A DNA stretch of 64,000 bases from Hippophae tibetana (taxonomy: Eukaryota > Streptophyta > Magnoliopsida > Rosales > Elaeagnaceae), in assembly GCA_037013495.1 (NCBI GenBank), contig CM072807.1, forward strand, positions 28,686,802 through 28,750,801, read 5' to 3'. Shown here one piece after another: positions 54,397 to 64,000 of the stretch (position 1 is its first letter; every line of letters starts with the position of its first letter). The notes under the pieces were generated by a model that searched no databases, was not told the DNA's origin, and saw only the letters and a list, made by a program, of their open reading frames with translations. The position numbers and the translations under genes were made by a program.

Positions 54397-57300
54397 AACA
54401 TCGATGCGGGTCAACATGACCCGGTTTTACCCTAACGAATAACCGGTCATATCTTGTTATTCCGGGGACGGAATCCAGCGTTCTTTTTATCAAAATTCTC
54501 ATAATTCGATTTCTGAGTGAATGACGGTCTCAATTTGAAGTAAAACATAATTTGAAATAAAAATTTCATTTATGAAATAGATAAATGCACACGATAAATT
54601 AGATTTATTTTCTTCATTTATTTCAAGTTTAAATTCAGAGAATCGCTCCAAAAGATAAATTGAGACAATATGCAATTTCCACTTGCATAAAAAAAGGAAA
54701 ACGAAAAAACTAAAATTACAATTCCCGTGAAACAGAGCAAAACAGAGATTTTTTCAAAAATGGCTCTAATAGTAAATGTTAGAATACAATTCAATCCAAA
54801 AACGTTTAAAAAACCATATGAACTTATAATTTAAATGCAGCGGAAACAAAATGGATTGAAAACATACCTCCTGCCATGATCAAAATTTTTTATTTTTGAA
54901 AAATTTCACTTTCAACATCGATGCGGGTCAACATGCCCGGTTTTACCCTAACGAATAACCGGTCATATCTTGTTATTCCGGGGACGGAATCCAGCGTTTT
55001 TTTTATCAAAATTCTCATAATTCGATTTATGAGTGAATGACGGTCTCAATTTGAAGTAAAACATAATTTTAAATAAAAATTTCATTTATGAAATAGATAA
55101 ATGCACACGATAAATTAGATTTATTTTCTTCATTTTTTTCAAGTTTAAATTCAGAGAATCGCTCCAAAAGATAAATTGAGACAATATGCAATTTCCACTT
55201 GCATAAAAAAAGGAAAACGAAAAAACTAAAATTACAATTCCCGTGAAACAGAGCAAAACAGAGATTTTTTCAAAAATGGCTCTAATAGTAAATGTTAGGA
55301 TACAATTCAATCCAAAAACGTTTAAAAAACCATATGAACGTATAATTTAAATGCAGCGGAAACAAAATGGATTGAAAACATACCTCCTGCCATTGATCAA
55401 AAATTTTTATTTTTGAAAAATTTCACTTTCAACATCGAGGTGTTTCAACATGACCCAGTTTTACCCTAACGGATACCCGGTCATATCTTACTATTCCGGG
55501 GACGGAATCCAGTGTTCTTTTTATCAAACTTCTCATAATTCAATTTCTGAGTGATTGATGGTCTCAATTTGAAGTAAAACATAATTTTAAATAAAAATTT
55601 CATTCACGAAGCAGATAAATACCCACGATAAATTAGATTTATTTTCTTCTTATTTTTCAAGTTTAAATTCACAGAATCGCTCAAAAAGATGTATTGAGAC
55701 AATTTGAAATTTCCATATGCATCAAAAAAAGGAAATCGAAAAAACTAAAATTACAATTCCCCAGAAACAGAGCAAAATAGAGATTTTTTCAAAAATGGCT
55801 CTCATAGTAAATGTTAGAATACAATTCATTCCAAAAACGTTCAAAAAACCATATGAGCGTATAATTTAAATGCAGTGGAAACAAAATGGATGGGAAACAT
55901 ACCTCCTGCCATTGATCAAAATAATTTTATTTTTCAAAAATTTCACTTTCAACATCGAGGCGGGTCAACCCGAGCCGGTTTGACCCTAACGGATACCCGG
56001 TCATATCTTGCTATTCTCGGGACGGAATCTAACATTCTTTTTATCAAAATTCTCATAATTCGATTTCTGAGTTATTGATGGTCTCAATTTGAAATAAAAC
56101 ATAATTTTAAATAAAAATTTCATTAATGAAGTAGATAAATACACACGATAAATTAGATTTATTTTCTTCATTTTTTTCAAGTTTAAATTCACAGAATCGC
56201 TCGAAAAGAAAAATTGAGACAATATGCAATTTCCACTTGCATAAAAAAAAGGAAAAGGAAAAAACTAAAATTAAAATTCCAGTGAAACAGAGCAAAATAG
56301 AGATTTTTTCAAAAATGGCTCTCAGAGTAAATGTTAGAATACAATTCAATCAAAAAACGTTCAAAAAACCATATGAACGTATAATTTAAATGCAGCGGAA
56401 ACAAAATGGATTGAAAACATACCTCCTGCCATTGATCAAAATAATTTTATTTTTCAAAAATTTCACTTTCAACATCGAGGCGGGTAAACATGACCCGGTT
56501 TTACCCTAACGGATACCCGGTCATATCTTGCTATTCCGGGGATGGAATCCAGCGTTCTTTTTATCAAAATTCTCAGAATTTGATTTTTGAGTGAATGACG
56601 GTCTCAATATGACGTAAAACATCATTTTAAAAAAAATTAATTAACGAAGCAGATAAATACACACGATAAATTAGATTTATTTTCTTCATTTTTTTCAAGT
56701 TTAAATTCATAGAATCGATCAAAAAGATAAATTGAAACAATTTGCAATTTCCATATGCATAAAAAAAAGGAAAACGAAAAAACAAAAATTACAATTCTAG
56801 TTAAATAGAGCAAAACGGAGATTTTTTCAAAAATGGCTCTCATAGTAAATGTTAGAATACAATTCAATCCAAAAACGTTCAAAAAACCGTATGAACGTAT
56901 AATTTAAATGCGGCGGAAACAAAATGGATTGAAAACATACCTCCTGCCATTGATCAAAATTTTTTATTTTTGAAAAATTTCACTTTCAACATCGAGGCGG
57001 GTCATCATGACCCGGTTTTACCCTAACGGATACCTGGTCATATCTTGCTATTCCGGGGACGGAATCCAGTGTTCTTTTTATCAAAATTCTCATAATTCGA
57101 TTTTTGAATGATAGACGATCTCAATTTGAAGTAAAACATAATTTTATATAAAAATTTCATTCATGAAACAGATAGATACCCACAATAAATTTGATTTATT
57201 TTCATCATTTTTTTCAAGTTTAAATTCACAGAATCGCTCAAAAAGATAAATTGAGACAATTTGCAATTTCCATATGCATAAAAAAAAGGAAAACGAAAAA

Positions 57301-60300
57301 ACTAAAATTTCAATTCCCGTGAAATAGAGCAAAACAGAGATATTTTTCAAAAATGGCTCTCCTAGTAAATGTTAGAATACAATTCAATCCAAAAACGTTC
57401 AAAAAACCATATGAACGTATAATTTAAATGCAGCGGAAAAAAAATGGATGGGAAACATACCTCCTGCCAGTGATCAAAATTATTTTATTTTCAAAACTTT
57501 CACTTTCAACATAGAGGCGGGTCAACACAACCCGGTTTTACCCCAATGGATACCCGGTCATATCTTGCTATTCCGGGGACGGAATCCAGTGTTCTTTTTA
57601 TAAAAATTCTCATAATTCGATTTCTGAGTGATTGACGGTCTCAATTTGAAGTAAAACATAATTTTAAATAAAAATTTCTTTAAGGAAGGAGATAAATACC
57701 CACGATAAATTAGATTTATTTTCTACAATTTTTTCAAGTTTAAATTCACAGAATTGCTCAAAAAGATGTATTGAGACAATTTGAAATTTCCATATGCATC
57801 AAAAAAAGGAAATCGAAAAAACTAAAATTACAATTCCCCTGAAACAGAGCAAAATAGAGATTTTTTCAAAAATGGCTCTCATAGTAAATGTTAGAATACA
57901 ATTCAATCCAAAAACGTTCAAAAAACCATATGAACGTATAATTTAAATGCAGCGGAAAACAATGGATGGGAAACATACCTCCTGCCAGTGATCAAAATTA
58001 TTTTATTTTCAAAACTTTCACTTTCAACATCGAGGCGGGTCAACACAACCCGGTTTTACCCCAACGGATACCCGGTCATATCTTGCAATTCCGGCGACGG
58101 AATCCAGTGTTCTTTTTATAAAAATTATCATAATTCGATTTCTGAGTGATTGACGGTCTCAATTTGAAGTAAAACATAATTTTAAATAAAAATTTCTTTA
58201 AGGAAGGAGATAAATACCCACGATAAATTAGATTTATTTTCTACAATTTTTTCAAGTTTAAATTCACAGAATTGCTCAAAAAGATGTATTGAGACAATTT
58301 GAAATTTCCATATGCATCAAAAAAAGGAAATCGAAAAAACTAAAATTACAATTCCCCTGAAACAGAGCAAAATAGAGATTTTTTCAAAAATGGCTCTCAT
58401 AGTAAATGTTAGAATACAATTCAATCCAAAAACGTTCAAAAAACCATATGAACGTATAATTTAAATGCAGCGGAAAACAATGGATGGGAAACATACCTCC
58501 TGCCAGTGATCAAAATTATTTTATTTTCAAAACTTTCACTTTCAACATCGAGGCGGGTCAACACAACTCGGTTTTACCCCAACGGATACCCGGTCATATC
58601 TTGCAATTCCGGCGACGGAATCCAGTGTTCTTTTTATAAAAATTCTCATAATTCGATTTCTGAGTGATTGACGGTCTCAATTTGAAGTAAAACATAATTT
58701 TAAATAAAAATTTCATTAAGGAAGGAGATAAATACCCACGATAAATTAGATTTATTTTCTACAATTTTTTCAAGTTTAAATTCACAGAATCGCTCAAAAA
58801 GATGTATTGAGACAATTTGAAATTTCCATATGCATCAAAAAAAGGAAATCGAAAAAACTAAAATTACAATTCCCCTCAAACAGAGCAAAATAGAGATTTT
58901 TTCAAAAATGGCTCTCACAGAAAATGTTAGAATACAATTCAATCCAAAAACGTTCAAAAAACCATATGAACGTATAATTTAAATGCAGCGGAAACAAAAT
59001 GGATGGGAAACATACCTCCTCCCATTGATCAAAATTATTTTATTTTTCAAAACTTTCACTTTCAACATCGAGGCGGGTCAACCCGAGCCGGATTGACCCT
59101 AACGAATACCCGGTCATATATTGCTATTCTCAGGACGAAATCTAACGTTCTTTTTATCAAAATTCTCATAATTCGATTTCTGAGTTATTGATGGTCTCAA
59201 TTTGAAGTAAAACATCGTTTTAAAAAAAAATTAATTAATGAAGCAGATAAATACACACGATAAATTAGATTTATTTTCTTCATTTTTTTCAAGTTTAAAT
59301 TCACAGAATCGCTCAAAAATATAAATTGAGACAATTTGCAATTTCCATATGTATAAAAAAAAAGGAAAACGAAAAAACTAAAAATACAATTGCCGTGAAA
59401 CAGAGCAAAACAAAGATGTTTTCAAAAATGGCTCTCATAGTAAATGTTAGAATACAATTCAATCCAAAAAGTTCAAAAAACCATATGAACGTATAATTTA
59501 AATGCAGCGGAAACAAAATGGATGGGAAACATACCTCCTACCATTGATCAAAATTTTTCATTTTTGAAAAATTTTACTTTCAACATCGAGACGGTTCAAC
59601 CTGACCTGGTTTTACCCTAACGAATACCTGGTCGTATCTTGCTATTCTAGGGACGGAATCCAACGTTCTTTTTATCAAAATTCACATAATTAAATTTCTG
59701 AGTGATTGACGGTCTCCATTTGAAGTAAAATATCATTTTAAATAAATATTTCATTAATGAAGCAGATAAATACCCACGATAAATTAGATTTATTTTCTTC
59801 ATTTTTTTCAAGTTTAAATTCACAGAATCGCTCAAAAAGATAAATTGAGACAATTTGCAATTTCCATATGCATCAAAAAAAGGAAAACGAAAAAACAAAA
59901 ATACAATTCCCGTGAAACAGAGCAAAATAGAGATTTTTTCAAAAATGGCTCTCATAGTAAATGTCAGAATACAATTCAATCCAAAAACGTTCAAAAAACC
60001 ATATGAACGTATAATTTAAATGCAGCGGAAACAAATTGGATGGAAAACATACCTCCTGCCAATGAACAAAATTTTTAATTTTTGAAAAATTTCACTTTCA
60101 ACATCGAGGCGGTTCAACCTGACCCGGTTTTACCCTAAGGGATACCCGGTCGTATCTTGATATTCCAGGGACGGAATCCAACGTTTTTTTATCAAAATTC
60201 ACATAATTCGATTTCTGAGTGATTGACGGTCTCGATTTGAAGTAAAATATCATTTTAAATAAATATTTCATTAATGAAGCAGATAAATACACCCGATAAA

Positions 60301-63300
60301 TTAGATTTATTTTCTTCATTTTTTCAAGTTTAAATTCACAGAATCGCTGAAAAAGATACATTGAGACAATTTGCAATTTCCATATGCATAATAAAAAGGA
60401 AAACAAAAAAACAAAAATTACAATTCCCGTGAAATAGAGCAAAACAGAGATATTTTTCAAAAATGGCTCTCATAGTAAATGTTAGAATACAATTCAATCC
60501 CAAAACGTTCAAAAAACCATATGAACGTATAATTTAAATGCAGCGGAAACAAAATGGATTGAAAACATACCTCCTGCCATTGATCAAAATTTTTTATTTT
60601 TGAAAAATTTCACTTTCAACATCGAGGCGGGTCAACATGACCCGGTTTTACCCTAAAGAATAACCGGTCATATCTTGTTATTCCGGGGACGGAATCCAGC
60701 TTTCTTTTTATCAAAATTCTCATAATTCGATTTCTGAGTGAATGACGGTCTCAATTTGAAGTAAAACATAATTTTAAATAAAAATTTCATTAATGAAATA
60801 GATAAATAAACACGATAAATTAGATTTATTTTCTTCATTTTTTTTCAAGTTTAAATTCAAAGAATCGCTTCAAAAGAAAAATTGAGAGAATTTGCAATTT
60901 CCATTTGCATAAAAAAAGGAAAACGAAAAAACTAAAATTACAATTCCCGTGAAACAGAGCAAAACAGAGATTTTTTCAAAAATGACTCTCATAGTAAATG
61001 TTAGAATACAATTCAATCCAAAAACGTTCAAAAAACCATATGAACGTATAATTTAAATGCAGCGGAAACAAAATGGATAGGAAACATACCTCCTGCCATT
61101 GATCAAAATTATTTTATATTTCAAAAATTTCACTTTCAACATCGATGCGGGTCAACCCGACCCGGTTTGACCATAACGGATACCCGGTCGTATCTTGCTA
61201 TTCTGGGGACGGAATCCAGCGTTCTTTTTATCAAAATTCTCATAATTCGATTTCTAAGTGATTGATGGTCTCAATTTGAAGTAAAACATAATTTTAAATA
61301 AAAATTTAATTAATGAAGCAAATAAATACACAAGATAAATTAGATTTATTTTCTTCATTTTTTTCAAGTTTAAATTCACAGAATCACTCAAAAATATAAA
61401 TTGAGACAATTTGCAATTTTCATATGCATAAAAAAAAAGGAAAACGAAAAAACTAAAATTACAATGCCCGTGAAACAGAGCAAAACAGAGATTTTTTCAA
61501 AAATGGCTCTCATAGTAAATGTTAAAATACAATTCAATCCAAAAACGTTCAAAAAACCATATGAACGTATAATTTAAATGCAGCGGACACAAAATGGATT
61601 GAAAACATACCTCCTGCCATTGATCAAAATTTTTTATTTTTGACAAATTTCACTTTCCACATCGAGGCGGGTCATCATGACCCGGTTTTACCCTAACGGA
61701 TACCCGGTTATATCTTGCTATTCCGGGGACGGAATCCAGCGTTCTTTTATCAATATTCTCATAATTCGATTTCTGAGTGATTGACGGTCTCAATTTGAAG
61801 TAAAACATAATTTTAAATAAAAATTTCATTAATGAAATAGATAAATACACACGATAAATTAGATTTATTTTCTTCATTTTTTTCAAGTTTAAATTCAAAG
61901 AATCGCTCCAAAAGATAAATTGAGACAATTTGCAATTTCCACTTGCATAAAAAAAGGAAAACGAAAAAACTAAAATTTCAATTCCCGTGAAACAGAGCAA
62001 AACAGAGATTTTTTCAAAAATGTCTCTCATAGTAAATGTTAGAATACAATTCAATCCAAAAACGTTCAAAAAACCATATGAACGTATAATTTAAATGCAG
62101 CGGACACAAAATGGATTGAAAACATACCTCCTGCCATTGATCAAAATTTTTTATTTTTGACAAATTTCACTTTCAACATCGAGGCGGGTCATCATGACCC
62201 GGTTTTACCCTAACGGATACCCGGTTATATCTTGCTATTCCGGGGACGGAATCCAGCGTTCTTTTTATCAAAATTCTCATAATTCGATTTCTGAGTGATT
62301 GACGGTCTCAATTTGAAGTAAAACATAATTTTAAATAAAAATTTCATTAATGAAGCAGATAAATACCCATGATAAATTAGATTTATTTTCTTCATTTTTT
62401 TAAAGTTTAAATTCACAGAATCGCTCAAAAAGATAAATTGAGACAATTTGCAATTTCCATATGCATAAAAAAAGGAAAATGAAAAAATAAATTTAAAATT
62501 CCCGTGCAATAGTGCAAAAGAGAGATTTTTTCAAAAATGGCTCTCATAGTAAATGTTAGAATACAATTCAATCCAAAAACGTTCAAAAAACCATATGAAC
62601 GTATAATTTATATGCAGCGGAAACAAAATGGATTGAAAACATAACTCCTTCCATTGATCAATATTTTTTATTTTTGAAAAATTTAACTTTCAACATCGAG
62701 GCGGGTCATCATGACCCGGTTTTACCCTAACGGATACCCGGTTATATCTTGCTATTCCGGGGACGGAATCCAGCGTTCTTTTTATCAATATTCTCATAAT
62801 TTGATTTCTGAGTGATTGACGGTCTCAATTTGAAGTAAAACATAATTTTAAATAAAAATTTCATTAATGAAGCATATAAATACCCACGATAAATTAGATT
62901 TATTTTCTTCATTTTTTTCAAGTTTAAATTCACAGAATCGCTCAAAAAGATAAATTGAGACAATTTGCAATTTCCACTTGCATAAAAAAAAGGGAAACGA
63001 AAAAACTAAAATTACAATTCCCGTGAAACAGAGGAAAAGAGAGATTTTTTCAAAAATGGCTCTCATAGTAAATGTTAGAATACAATTCAATCTAAAAACG
63101 TTCAAAAAACCATATGAACGTATAATTTAAATGCAGCGGAAAAAAAATGGATGGGAAACATACCTCCTGCCAGTGATCAAAATTATTTTATTTTCAAAAC
63201 TTTCACTTTCAACATCGAGGCGGGTCAACACAACCCGGTTTTACCCCAACGGATACCCGGTCATATCTTGCTATTCCGGGGACGAAATCTAGTGTTCTTT

Positions 63301-63729
63301 TTATAAAAATTCTCATAATTCGATTTCTGAGTGATTGACGGTCTCAATTTGAAGTAAAACATAATTTTAAATAAAAATTTCATTAAGGAAGGAGATAAAT
63401 ACCCATGATAAATTAGATTTATTTTCTACAATTTTTTCAAGTTTAAATTCACAGAATTGCTCATAAAGATGTATTGAGACAATTTGAAATTTCCATATGC
63501 ATCAAAAAAAGGAAATCGAAAAAACTAAAATTACAATTCCCCTGAAACAGAGCAAAATAGAGATTTTTTCAAAAATGGCCCTCAAAGTAAATGTTAGAAT
63601 ACAATTCAATCTAAAAACGTTCAAAAAACCATATGAACGTATAATTTAAATGCAGCGGAAACAAAATGGATTGAAAACATACCTCCTGCCATTGATCAAA
63701 ATTTTTTATTTTTGAAAAATTTCACTTTC
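54397..63729. repeat. HOR block D, copy 2 (18 monomers, ~9333 bp)
   Basis: Monomers start at 54397, 54914, 55431, 55951, 56471, 56988, 57508, 58026, 58544, 59064, 59582, 60100, 60618, 61138, 61658, 62175, 62692 and 63211. Each lies 9333-9334 bp after its partner in copy 1. The copies are so alike that the event must be recent, or else the assembly should be checked. Copy 2 lacks one T near 61747, which changes the length of the local open frame and nothing else. Confidence 0.95.
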
Positions 63730-64000
63730 AACATCGATGCGGGTCAACATGACCCGGTTTTACCCTAACGAATAACCGGTCATATCTTGTTATTCCGGGG
63801 ACGGAATCCAGCGTTCTTTTTATCAAAATTCTCATAATTCGATTTCTGAGTGAATGATGGTCTCAATTTGAAGTAAAACATAATTTTAAATAAAAATTTC
63901 GTTAATGAAATAAATAAATACACACGATAAATTAGATTTATTTTCTTCATTTTTTTCAAGTTTAAATTCAGAGAATCGCTCCAAAAGATAAATTGAGACA
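63730..64000. repeat. Partial monomer at the window end
   Basis: The first about 120 bp equal the start of HOR D copy 2 (54397-). From about 63856 they part (gaatgatgg, aattttaaat, tttcgttaatg, aataaataaatac instead of the 54397 versions). The near-identical duplication therefore ends here, and this is not a clean third copy. Confidence 0.85.

Larger units (their letters stand above)
1..64000. repeat. Satellite array, ~518-bp monomer, about 123.5 tandem copies
   Basis: The same unit recurs head to tail over the whole window with no inversion, gap or foreign insertion. Phased on aacatcgaggcg, monomers start at 1, 517, 1035, 1553, 2072, 2590, 3108, 3629, 4146, 4664 and so on to 63211 and 63730. 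That is 123 full units averaging about 518 bp (513-521). Landmarks in each unit, in order, are a GC-rich dyad, a second dyad, AT-rich spacer with A-tracts, a conserved core containing tgttagaatac and gcagcgga, and a T-rich tract before the next unit. Subtypes differ mainly in the first 80 bp (gggtcaac, ggttcaac, gggtcatc, gcgtttcaac) and in the gga-tacccgg versus gaa-taaccgg block. The unit is about three nucleosome spacings long. Centromeric or other heterochromatic location is inferred from array size and HOR structure. Confidence 0.98.

Noticed and set aside
1-64000. CENP-B box (TTCGnnnnAnnCGGG)
   Set aside because: I checked the TTCG and CGGG/CCCG sites on both strands of representative monomers and found none with the required spacing.

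Overview
The whole 64 kb window is one uninterrupted satellite DNA array. I see no protein-coding gene, rRNA, tRNA, CRISPR array or unrelated insertion. A unit of about 518 bp is repeated head to tail, always in the same orientation. I phased it on the motif aacatcgaggcg and placed 123 complete monomers plus a final partial one (63730-64000). Monomer lengths run from 513 to 521 bp (mean about 518). The DNA is AT-rich (about 70 % by eye), with A-tracts and one GC-rich patch per monomer. Long minus-strand open frames recur because each monomer is poor in stops on that strand. They drift in length with every small indel and I do not call them genes.

The array has nested higher-order repeats (HORs). 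(1) 1-~9770: a 9-monomer unit of 4663 bp, then a copy that lost one monomer (4141 bp), then a partial third copy. (2) ~9771-15543: irregular, with local two- and four-monomer similarities. (3) 15544-21740: a 4-monomer HOR carrying a 1548-bp three-monomer tandem duplication. (4) 21741-34178: four nearly identical copies of a 6-monomer, 3109/3110-bp HOR. (5) 34179-45062: irregular, with a segment repeated at an offset of 2075 bp. (6) 45063-63729: an 18-monomer, 9.33-kb unit present twice, almost identical, then the start of a further monomer in the same register.

This is a complex eukaryotic genome in centromeric or other heterochromatin. A flowering plant is my favoured guess. On the minus strand, the most conserved part of every monomer resembles the 3' end of a Ty1/copia LTR (terminal CA, an upstream CCGCTGC motif) followed directly by a degenerate tRNA-Met primer-binding site. 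Variation between monomers is also rich in CpG to TpG/CpA changes, as expected of methylated DNA. The species cannot be named from the sequence alone.

Nothing here works as a gene set. The biology is that of satellite birth, possibly from a retroelement fragment, followed by unequal exchange and repeated rounds of HOR amplification. Several exchange points can be placed within tens of bases, and most lie in the first 120 bp of the monomer, where two short dyads sit.
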